A stretch of 6,025 bases of DNA from Bryobacterales bacterium (GTDB taxonomy: Bacteria; Acidobacteriota; Terriglobia; Bryobacterales; Bryobacteraceae): positions 8,238 through 14,262 of the forward strand of contig PLGA01000086.1 of NCBI GenBank assembly GCA_003139735.1. Direction: 5' to 3'. Of the stretch, positions 1 to 6,025 are shown in pieces; the stretch's first letter is position 1; the number at the start of each line of letters is the position of its first letter. A program made the position numbers and the translations under genes. A model generated the notes under the pieces. That model was not told the origin of the DNA. It ran no database searches and was given only the letters and a program-made list of their open reading frames with translations.

Positions 1-1353
1 TCCATGTGCCTGGCGCTGTTCGCCATGTCGTTTCTTCATTTTGGAGCGGGACACGCCAACCAGGCGTGGTCCAGCGAGCTATTCGTACACCACGCCGGCA
101 TCCCGCTTGCCTTGTTCGTTCTGTTGCAGGACTATCGTTTCATTTTGCTGGACGCGTTCGTGCGTTTTCTGGCGAACGCGCTTTTGGCGGCCGTGCTGAC
201 CTGGTTCGTCATTGAGGCGGCTTTTCGCCTGGTGCTGGTGGAACGCGCCGCGCCGGCGCCGTTGCAGGAAGCCTTGTTGCTGATCAGCGTGTGCCTGTTC
301 CTGGTGTTTTTCGCCTGGCTGCGCAACTGGGCGCAATCCTGGCTCACGCATGCCGTTTTCCGCCAGGGCAGCCTGTCCGAGGCCGCGGACCGGGTGAAGG
401 GCGGCCCTGCATTCGGCGGCGAAGAGCGGTACCTGGATTGGGCCGCCTCTGTCCTGGCCGCTGCCGTGAGGACCAGCGACTACGCGGTACTTGGACGCAG
501 CGAGCTGCCGGCCGCGGCGAGTCTGCATGCCCCGGTTCCGGCCACCATGGTCCCCGCCGTCGAGTCTTCCACGAAGTGCGGTTGGGCGGAGGTCTTCATC
601 CCGATTCGGCTTGGCCAGGAAGACTCCAAGCTGATCGCCCTGGGCCGCCGGCAGGGCGGACAACGCTACCTGGGCGAAGATCTCGATTCGCTGGGCAGAG
701 CGGCCGCGGAAATCGCGGCCAAGGTGGAATCCTTGCGGCAGCAGGAGATGAGCCGTCTGGTGAGCCAGGCCGAATTGCGCGCCTTGCAATCGCAGATCAA
801 CCCTCACTTTCTCTTCAACGCCTTGAACACGCTCTACGGTTCCATCCCGCGCGAGGCAACCACGGCGCGCCGCATGGTCATCAACCTGGCTGAAATCTTC
901 CGCTACTTTCTGCAAACCGACAAGGCTTTTGTTCCGCTGGCGGAGGAGATTCAAATTGTCCGCGCCTACCTGGAGGTGGAACAGATCCGTCTTGGCGACC
1001 GGCTGCAGATCGAGATTCAAGTGGATGAGGACATCGAGCAGGTTCCGATCCCGGTGCTCTCCATACAACCCCTGGTGGAGAATGCGATCAAGCACGGGAT
1101 TGCGGCGCGGACGGAGCCTGGACGCGTGCGAATTAAGGCCGGCCGGCACGGAGAGGAGCTGCGGATTTCCGTCGAGAACAGCGGCAGCGGGAAACCCGCC
1201 GGGAGCGTGGGGACCGGCGTAGGGCTGCAGAACGTCAGGCGGCGTCTTGAAATCTGCTACGGCCCGTCCTCGCGGCTGGCGCTTTCACTCGCTCCGGACG
1301 CCGTCACGGTGGAGTTTCGGATTCCGCTGGCGAAGGCCGTCCCGGTGGCGTAA
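1..1353 (+). CDS. LytS/YehU-type sensor histidine kinase, 5'-partial
   Basis: Membrane sensor kinase expected to autophosphorylate on histidine and pass the phosphate to a response regulator, usually a LytTR type for this family. The frame is open at the left edge. An ATG lies at position 4, but the N-terminal membrane region looks incomplete, so the true start is probably upstream. Counting from that ATG (449 residues), hydrophobic segments lie at about 1-14, 31-42, 54-70 and 90-105. A GAF-like linker follows at about 143-241, with a typical C-terminal part around LGRRQGGQRYLGEDLDSL. A short helical linker leads to the His_kinase domain with phospho-acceptor H268 in QINPHFLFNALN. The HATPase domain shows the N-box PLVENAIKHG (356-365), VENSGSG (390-396) and a glycine-rich GTGVGLQNVRRRL (403-415). 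All catalytic motifs are intact. No response regulator follows; the next gene is convergent, so any partner lies upstream or elsewhere. The signal sensed is unknown. Confidence 0.9.
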   Translation, partial: SMCLALFAMSFLHFGAGHANQAWSSELFVHHAGIPLALFVLLQDYRFILLDAFVRFLANALLAAVLTWFVIEAAFRLVLVERAAPAPLQEALLLISVCLFLVFFAWLRNWAQSWLTHAVFRQGSLSEAADRVKGGPAFGGEERYLDWAASVLAAAVRTSDYAVLGRSELPAAASLHAPVPATMVPAVESSTKCGWAEVFIPIRLGQEDSKLIALGRRQGGQRYLGEDLDSLGRAAAEIAAKVESLRQQEMSRLVSQAELRALQSQINPHFLFNALNTLYGSIPREATTARRMVINLAEIFRYFLQTDKAFVPLAEEIQIVRAYLEVEQIRLGDRLQIEIQVDEDIEQVPIPVLSIQPLVENAIKHGIAARTEPGRVRIKAGRHGEELRISVENSGSGKPAGSVGTGVGLQNVRRRLEICYGPSSRLALSLAPDAVTVEFRIPLAKAVPVA

Positions 1354-1377
1354 GCACGCGCCGATTCGTCCGCTCCT

Positions 1378-4300
1378 TCAGAATTCCACCCTGGCCTGAA
1401 ACGCGACCATCCGCGGCGAGCTATCGCCGCCCAGCCCCACGCCCAATAGTCCCGTAGGCGGCGAAGTTGGGTAGCTGAGCGCTCCGAATCCGGTCTGGGT
1501 GGAAGGCTTGCCCGGAATCCCCGCGTTCACCACCACCGGAAGGCCGAAACTCGGGTGATTCAAGACGTTGAAGAACTGAGCGTCGACGCGCAGCTTGACG
1601 TGTTCCTTTAGCGGAAACCACTTGGTCAGATACAGGTCGCTCCAGAAAAAGTCGGGTCCGCGCAAGGCGTTGCGGCCGAGATTGCCGAACTGGCAATTGG
1701 TTGCGCTGTCACCGCCGTTACAGGCTCCCGTGCTGGGGTCGACCGACGAAACGAACGCGTCGGGATTGAGCCACTGAACGGTGCCCGCTTCGGTGACGCC
1801 GGGGATGGGATTGTGCTCGTAGAGCGGCACGCCCGGAATCACGCTGGCGTATTGGGGACCACTGCCCTGAACGATGCCGTTTCCGTTGGCGGAGTACGGC
1901 GCGCTCAGGACCGAGAATGGCAGGCCGCTATGCCAAAACACCGTGCCCGAGACCTGCCATCCGTTGAACGCCCGGGCCAGGATGCGGTTGCGCAACTTGA
2001 CCGGCAGCTCGTAGACGTACTGGGCGGTGAGGTTCTGCCGCACGTCGTAATCGCAGGGGCCGTATTGGCGGCCCAACTCACCCGGCAGGGGCGACAGAAG
2101 GGCGCCCGCCGCGAAGGGCAGGAATCCTCCGTTCGAGACAGTGTCCATGCAGCGGCTCCAGGTGTAGTTGACCTGGACTTCCAAGCCGTGCGCCAACCGC
2201 TTTTCGGCCGTCAACTGAAGGCCGTTGTAATGGCTGTTCGCGCCCGTGCTGAGTTGCGTCACAGCCCCGAAACGCGGATCGACCGGCTGCCCATAGGGGA
2301 ACGGCGCGAAGCAGCCCTCGCAGGCCGTCTGATACCCGTTGACCTGCGTCTCATACGGCTGGTTGACCGCGCGCGTGCCCACGTACTGCGCCCGCAAATG
2401 GAACGTATTGCCGACTTGCTGTTCCAGGCCAAAGCTCCACTGCATGAAATAGGGCGCATGGAGCTTGCCATCCGGAACGGCGGTGATGGAAATCGGCGGA
2501 AGGCAGGCATTTCGATTCGCCAGGGGCGACGCGCAGGAGAGTTCGCCTTGCGCGAAGCCCTGCACGAACTGTTGGTTGGCCGCCGCCGTGGCATCGATGG
2601 CGCTGTTCGGCGCGCCCGGCGCAATGGCCGTCCCGCCGACGGCGCCCAGTAATCCGCCTTGAAAGGTATTCGAGTAGGGAGGGTTGGTTCCCACCAGATC
2701 GGCCACGCTGCCCGGCAGGATATCGCTGAACAGGCCGAACCCCGTGCGCAGCGCCGTGTGCGGGGCCATCTGCCACGCCAGGGCGTTTCTCGGCTGCAGG
2801 ATGGCCGCGGGCGTGGCGGCGAAAACCGTCGCCTGCCCCGTTTGAATCGCCTGGTTCAGCGGCTGATTTTCGTCATGGGATATGGAAGCGAACGAACCCG
2901 GGAGCCGCGCCACGGCGTCATGGGGGTTCAGCGGATTGGAGTTGTACGTATCGCGGATGCCGAAGGTCCAGGTGAGAGTCCGCGCGACCCTCCAGGTGTC
3001 CTGCGCATAAAAGTCCAGATTGAGGAAGTTGAACGGCTGCGAATTCGCCCGCGGGAAGGTCTCCGAAGCGGTCGATGCGACGCCGTAGATGTATTGCGGC
3101 AGGGTTGTGTAGGTGACCGTGGGGACCGTGCCTTCGCCGAAATCGTAATCGTTGAGACGGAAGATGCGGCTGTTCGTGCCAAAGCGGAGTTCGTGCGCGC
3201 CGGCCATCCACGCGAGATTGTCATTGATGAAAAAGCGGCTGGCACGCCGCCCCTGCACCCACGTATTGTCCAGCCCTCCCAACGGGGTGAACGGAGCATT
3301 GGCGCCGCTTCCTTGTAAGACGATGGGAAACGCCGCCAGCGTTTTTTGCAAATCGGCCGGGCCAAACAGGCTTTCGTACCAAGAGAACGCGGGGTTGAAG
3401 TAATTCACCAGATGCCCGGAGAACACATGTGTGTAGCCCGACGCGAATGAATACAGGGGCTGCGGAGAGATGGCGTTGAACAGCGGATTGATAGGATCTG
3501 TGTAGGCGGCCTGCAGTCCGGTGTCGGCCTGAAACCGGAACCAGGCAATGTCGGTCGCGCTGATGTTGTAGTCGATGCGAGCCGTCTGCACCTGCTCGTG
3601 GTCGTCGCTCGAGTGCGAAACGCTTTGCCGGTTCGCGCAGCCGTTGCCATTGGGCGGACTGCCGCCGGCGGCGCTCCCGTCGCTGTTGAACGGACAGCCG
3701 AGAACCGCCAGCGGCGTCCCCGCGGTGTTGCCGTAAAGCGAAAACATCTTCTGGTAGAACGGCACGAGCTGGGGGGCGGGCCGGTAAACCGATCCGGTGA
3801 TGGAATCCACGCCGCCGAGCGGCAATTGTTGCAGGACGTAGTTCTGAAACGCCGGCGTCGGCACGGTGGCGGCCGTGACGATGGGGAGCGCAATCCGCAC
3901 CCATTCGGAATCGAAGAAGAAGAACAGCTTGTTGTGGACGATCGGGCCTCCCAGACTCCCTCCGAAATGATTCACCGTGGCGCGCGGCTTATGGTTCCCA
4001 GGCGTGGCGTTGGTAAAGAAATCCGCGGCGCTGAACTTCGAGCCGTTCCACAGCTCGTACAGGTTGCCGTGAAACTGGTTGCCGCCGGATTTCGTGACAT
4101 AGTTCACCTGCGAAGCGCCGTACCTGCCCTGATCGACCGCATAAGAGACGGTGTTGACGGTCACTTCCGCAATGGAATTCAATCCCAGCACTAGGTTGGT
4201 CGAAAGGCCGCTGTTCAGGTTCGTTAGTGGATCATTGGTTTCCAGGCCGTCGACGATATAGCCATTGGAGAGCGAGGGCAGGCCATTGAACTGCACGTTG

Positions 4301-4872
4301 CCATAACCGTTCGTGCCGCCGACGAAATCGTTGCCGCTGCCTGCGGTATTCATGAGAGCGCCCGAGGCAAACTGCAGCGGATAGGTCATGTCGCCTCCCG
4401 GATTCGGGAGATCCTCCATGGTTTGGGCGGTCAGGGTCGTCGAGGTGTTGGGATTCTCCAGGTTGATCAGCGGCGCCTGCTCCGTCACCTGGACGCTTTC
4501 GCTAACCGATGCAAGGCTGAGCTTGAAATCAACCGTTTGCCTCTGGCCAAGACCCGCGGACACGGAGTCATTCCGCTGCGCTTCAAAGCGGTCCGCCTCG
4601 GCTTTTACCGAGTACGCGCCGGGCTTGAGCTGCGGAAAACTGAACCGCCCGGATTCGTCCGTCTTAACGGATCGCTGGAGGCCATCCTCGCGATTCGTGG
4701 CGGTTACGGTGACGCCGGGGATGGCGGCCCCGCTGGGATCGGTGACGGAGCCGACGATGGCGCTGGTCGTCTCGCCTTGAGCCATCGCTGGAGTTCGCAC
4801 CAGGAACGCGGTGAACGCGACTGCCAGCAGGAGGCGCGCCGCCGCGCCGCTCGATGGATCAAATTTAGCCAT
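1378..4872 (-). CDS. Oar-like TonB-dependent outer-membrane receptor with carboxypeptidase-regulatory-like domain
   Basis: Complete 1164-residue outer-membrane receptor, expected to import a substrate into the periplasm using energy from TonB-ExbBD. Residues 1-31 form a Sec signal peptide (hydrophobic LLLAVAFTAFLV, predicted cleavage after AMA31). Residues about 36-118 are a CarboxypepD_reg-like beta-sandwich, with GSVTDPSGAAIPGVTV and the DESGRFSFPQLKPGAYSV signature. ESVQVTEQAP (125-134) sits where a TonB-box-like segment precedes the plug. The plug covers about 130-265 (NVQFNGLPSLSNGYIVDGLE). The barrel fills the rest, with the family hallmarks GGSLGGPIVHNKLFFFF (304-320) and LRVDAQFFNVLNHPSFG (1094-1110). 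It ends in F1164, as expected for BAM-dependent insertion. Ten cysteines, all in the barrel part, fall in five close pairs. The start at 4872 is chosen because the signal peptide follows directly and no earlier start fits. The substrate cannot be read from sequence; the divergent metal repressor suggests a metal chelate (inference). Confidence 0.94.
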   Translation of the reverse strand: MAKFDPSSGAAARLLLAVAFTAFLVRTPAMAQGETTSAIVGSVTDPSGAAIPGVTVTATNREDGLQRSVKTDESGRFSFPQLKPGAYSVKAEADRFEAQRNDSVSAGLGQRQTVDFKLSLASVSESVQVTEQAPLINLENPNTSTTLTAQTMEDLPNPGGDMTYPLQFASGALMNTAGSGNDFVGGTNGYGNVQFNGLPSLSNGYIVDGLETNDPLTNLNSGLSTNLVLGLNSIAEVTVNTVSYAVDQGRYGASQVNYVTKSGGNQFHGNLYELWNGSKFSAADFFTNATPGNHKPRATVNHFGGSLGGPIVHNKLFFFFDSEWVRIALPIVTAATVPTPAFQNYVLQQLPLGGVDSITGSVYRPAPQLVPFYQKMFSLYGNTAGTPLAVLGCPFNSDGSAAGGSPPNGNGCANRQSVSHSSDDHEQVQTARIDYNISATDIAWFRFQADTGLQAAYTDPINPLFNAISPQPLYSFASGYTHVFSGHLVNYFNPAFSWYESLFGPADLQKTLAAFPIVLQGSGANAPFTPLGGLDNTWVQGRRASRFFINDNLAWMAGAHELRFGTNSRIFRLNDYDFGEGTVPTVTYTTLPQYIYGVASTASETFPRANSQPFNFLNLDFYAQDTWRVARTLTWTFGIRDTYNSNPLNPHDAVARLPGSFASISHDENQPLNQAIQTGQATVFAATPAAILQPRNALAWQMAPHTALRTGFGLFSDILPGSVADLVGTNPPYSNTFQGGLLGAVGGTAIAPGAPNSAIDATAAANQQFVQGFAQGELSCASPLANRNACLPPISITAVPDGKLHAPYFMQWSFGLEQQVGNTFHLRAQYVGTRAVNQPYETQVNGYQTACEGCFAPFPYGQPVDPRFGAVTQLSTGANSHYNGLQLTAEKRLAHGLEVQVNYTWSRCMDTVSNGGFLPFAAGALLSPLPGELGRQYGPCDYDVRQNLTAQYVYELPVKLRNRILARAFNGWQVSGTVFWHSGLPFSVLSAPYSANGNGIVQGSGPQYASVIPGVPLYEHNPIPGVTEAGTVQWLNPDAFVSSVDPSTGACNGGDSATNCQFGNLGRNALRGPDFFWSDLYLTKWFPLKEHVKLRVDAQFFNVLNHPSFGLPVVVNAGIPGKPSTQTGFGALSYPTSPPTGLLGVGLGGDSSPRMVAFQARVEF

Positions 4873-4880
4873 GCCTAAAT
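4863..4880. promoter_or_regulatory. Putative DtxR/MntR-type operator over the receptor start codon
   Basis: The 18-bp sequence ATTTAGCCATGCCTAAAT is an inverted repeat with 8 of 9 base pairs matched; the only mismatch is 4869/4874. The right half reads TTTAGGCA on the minus strand, which resembles half-sites bound by DtxR-family repressors (the IdeR/DtxR box has TTAGG...CCTAA arms). The dyad is centred between 4871 and 4872, so it covers codons 1-3 of the receptor and its predicted transcription start. The mismatched base is the first base of receptor codon 2 (GCT, Ala); a perfect dyad would make it CCT (Pro). The cognate repressor is most likely the one encoded 66 bp away at 4946. Binding is not demonstrated. 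Confidence 0.6.
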
Positions 4881-4908
4881 ATTATGCGCTTGCGTCCCGT
4901 TCTGTCAA
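4881..4908 (-). promoter_or_regulatory. Sigma70-like promoter of the TonB-dependent receptor gene
   Basis: Read on the minus strand, TTGACA (4908-4903, full match to the -35 consensus) is followed by a 16-bp spacer and CATAAT (4886-4881, five of six -10 bases). Transcription would begin at about 4875-4872, that is 0-3 nt before the ATG at 4872. No Shine-Dalgarno sequence is usefully placed: the only candidate, AGG, ends one base before the ATG. This points to a leaderless mRNA. The putative operator directly abuts the -10 element and covers the start point, a classic repression geometry. Confidence 0.65.
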
Positions 4909-4937
4909 GCACGCAATGCTTGCGCTGCGCCCAGTAC

Positions 4938-4941
4938 GAGG
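4938..4941 (+). promoter_or_regulatory. Ribosome binding site of the DtxR/MntR-type repressor
   Basis: GAGG lies 4 nt before the ATG at 4946. It is the evidence that decides between this start and the in-frame ATGs at 4811 and 4871, neither of which fits the family N-terminus. The spacing is a little short but workable. No convincing -35/-10 pair for the repressor was found upstream; a TATGAT at 4949-4954 overlaps the coding start and has no good -35. Confidence 0.55.
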
Positions 4942-4945
4942 CGTA

Positions 4946-5662
4946 ATGTATGATTTAGTGCAACCAAGAAATCGCATACCCGCCAATACGGAATCGGTTG
5001 ACGATTATTTGAAAGCCATCCTGGAGCTGGGCGGTCCCGAAGAGGCGCGCGTGACCAGCAACGCCCTCGCCCAACATCTTGGCGTCCGCGCCGCTTCAGT
5101 CACTGGAATGCTCCAGAAGTTGGCGCTTCAGAAGCCGTCCTATGTGAAGTATGAAAAACACCATGGCGTGCGTCTGGCGCCCGCTGGCAAGATGCGCGCC
5201 CTGGAAATCTTGCGACACCACCGTTTGCTGGAGCGCTACCTGCATGATTTCCTGGATTATTCCTGGGACGAGGTTCACGACGACGCGGAACGGTTGGAAC
5301 ATTTCATATCCGAGCGGCTGGAAGACCGCATTGCTGCGAAACTGGGCTATCCGGAGACCGACCCGCACGGTCATCTCATCCCCGAACGAAACGGCGCGCT
5401 TCCGCCGCGGCAGGAGGTCCTGCTCTCTAAGTGGGCTTGCGGCGTGCCGGCGGTCGTCAGCAGCGTTTCGGATCGAGATTCCTCCGCCTTACGCGAAATG
5501 GAACGTTTGGGCTTGCGGCCAGGCGTGGGGATCAAGGTCGAGGCCGGAACTCGCGGCGCTACCGTGCTCGTCCGCATCGGGAGTGGCGTGGAACCCGTTC
5601 GGCTGAGCGAGCGCCTGGCGGCCGGCATCTCCGTGCTCGCCGGCCCGGCGCCGGCGCGATAG
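4946..5662 (+). CDS. DtxR/MntR-family metal-dependent transcriptional repressor with FeoA-like domain
   Basis: Cytoplasmic DNA-binding repressor of 238 residues, expected to dimerise and bind operator DNA when loaded with Mn2+ or Fe2+. A winged helix-turn-helix covers about 14-80 (SVDDYLKAILEL, then recognition-helix region VRAASVTGMLQKL). The metal-binding/dimerisation domain covers about 81-150, with HHRLLERYL and AERLEHFIS. A C-terminal FeoA/SH3-like domain covers about 163-235 (MERLGLRPGVGIKVEA). By motif alignment with B. subtilis MntR, D20, H92, E115, E118 and H119 match metal ligands D8, H77, E99, E102 and H103. Glutamate rather than cysteine at E115 favours manganese-type over DtxR/IdeR iron-type selectivity, although MntR E11 is replaced by K23. 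The ATG at 4946 is chosen because GAGG (4938-4941) precedes it by 4 nt and the family-typical N-terminus follows; in-frame ATGs at 4811 and 4871 would overlap the receptor gene and add an atypical N-terminus. It is divergent from the receptor it probably controls. Confidence 0.92.
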   Translation: MYDLVQPRNRIPANTESVDDYLKAILELGGPEEARVTSNALAQHLGVRAASVTGMLQKLALQKPSYVKYEKHHGVRLAPAGKMRALEILRHHRLLERYLHDFLDYSWDEVHDDAERLEHFISERLEDRIAAKLGYPETDPHGHLIPERNGALPPRQEVLLSKWACGVPAVVSSVSDRDSSALREMERLGLRPGVGIKVEAGTRGATVLVRIGSGVEPVRLSERLAAGISVLAGPAPAR

Positions 5663-6025
5663 GCGCTCCGACCCATTTCAATCTGTTCTACACGTTCGAC
5701 GAAGTGAAGCGCTTCATCCTGACTTTCTCCACGCAGAACTTCTTCCAGACGTCCCGACGGCTCGACCTGCTGCGCGGGTTGTGGCGCCACAGCGTGGCCT
5801 GCGCCTGGATTTCCGAGGAGTTGTCGACGGCGTGTTCGCTTTCCTAAGGGCGCGGCGACCCCGCCTATACCGCGGGGTTGCTGCACGACATCGGCAGGTT
5901 GGGTCTGTTCGTGCCGCATCCGCGGGAGTACGCCCGCTTCGATCCGGACCCGGCCACCATGCGGGCTCGGATCGCCAATTAGCTCGACGCTTTCGACTAG
6001 TGCCATGGCCGCGTGATTAGGTTCT
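5663..6025 (+). pseudogene. Truncated HDOD-domain gene remnant with three in-frame stops, open at the right edge
   Basis: One reading frame (codons starting 5665, 5668 and so on) encodes recognisable HDOD-type sequence, a domain class used in bacterial signalling proteins. FDEVKRFILTFSTQNFF is followed by LLRGLWRHSVACAWISEELS (His codon 5788), then DPAYTAGLLHDIGRLGLF with the HD dyad at 5884-5889. The frame is broken by TAA at 5845 and TAG at 5980 and 5998, yet the similarity continues in the same frame across the first stop. Nothing resembling the N-terminal part of an HDOD domain precedes it, and no ATG opens the frame between 5663 and 5845. The remnant begins within a few codons of the repressor stop at 5660-5662, which suggests a deletion removed the 5' end. 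Beyond 5980 the resemblance is weak (LDAFD, stop, CHGR, perhaps the DHCxAG region). It is probably non-functional. The family call is from recognised motifs. Confidence 0.75.

Noticed and set aside
79..1149. Long open frame (356 residues) on the minus strand opposite the histidine kinase
   Set aside because: Its translation is rich in Arg, Gln and His with no recognisable domain, and it lies entirely antisense to a kinase with all its catalytic motifs. GC-rich genes commonly give such mirror frames.
1813..2652. Long open frame (279 residues) on the plus strand inside the receptor gene, with similar ones at 2659-3318 and 3598-4194
   Set aside because: All are antisense to well-conserved barrel sequence, have low-complexity Arg-rich translations and lack convincing start signals.
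1791..4724. An 18-bp perfect direct repeat, CGGTGACGCCGGGGATGG, at 1791-1808 and 4707-4724
   Set aside because: Both copies encode the same short IPGVT peptide within the receptor (residues 51-55 and 1023-1027) using favoured codons; coding coincidence explains it.
4811..4945. N-terminal extension of the repressor from the ATG at 4811 or 4871
   Set aside because: It would overlap the receptor coding region or its control region, adds a segment atypical of DtxR-family proteins, and the ATG at 4946 has its own GAGG.
4949..4954. TATGAT as a -10 element for the repressor gene
   Set aside because: It begins inside the supported start codon region and has no reasonable -35 at 16-18 bp; using it would require a downstream start without an ATG.
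5431..5847. A 138-residue open frame on the plus strand spanning the repressor 3' end and the HDOD remnant, as one gene
   Set aside because: Its first 76 or so residues are an out-of-frame, Arg/Gly-rich shadow of the repressor FeoA-like domain; only the part after about 5663 shows HDOD similarity.

Overview
The window is GC-rich and compact. It looks like chromosomal DNA of an Acidobacteriota member, probably of the Bryobacter/Solibacter type. This rests on three recognised families rather than a database search: a very long Oar-like TonB-dependent receptor with an N-terminal carboxypeptidase-regulatory-like domain, a LytS/YehU-type histidine kinase with a GAF-like linker, and an HDOD-domain remnant. 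All three are typical of that phylum.

Layout, left to right. (1) Positions 1-1353, plus strand: the 3' part of a membrane-bound LytS-type sensor histidine kinase, open at the left edge. (2) Positions 1378-4872, minus strand: a complete 1164-residue outer-membrane TonB-dependent receptor, convergent with the kinase and separated from it by 24 bp with no obvious terminator hairpin. (3) Positions 4873-4945: a 73-bp divergent control region. (4) Positions 4946-5662, plus strand: a complete 238-residue DtxR/MntR-family metal-responsive repressor with a C-terminal FeoA/SH3-like domain. (5) Positions 5663-6025, plus strand: a 5'-truncated HDOD gene remnant with three in-frame stop codons, running off the right edge.

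The most informative part is the receptor/repressor pair. The receptor has a strong sigma70-like promoter (TTGACA, 16-bp spacer, CATAAT) whose predicted transcription start falls within about 0-3 nt of the receptor ATG, and there is no usable Shine-Dalgarno sequence. The mRNA is therefore probably leaderless. An 18-bp near-palindrome, ATTTAGCCATGCCTAAAT, is centred on that start codon and resembles DtxR/MntR-type operators. The simplest model is that the divergently encoded repressor, loaded with metal (Mn2+ or Fe2+), binds over the transcription start and start codon and shuts off the receptor, making this a self-contained metal-responsive outer-membrane uptake module. The kinase and the HDOD remnant look like unrelated neighbours.

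No tRNA, rRNA, CRISPR, insertion sequence or attachment site was seen. No base stretch over 300 bp lacks a gene or gene remnant.
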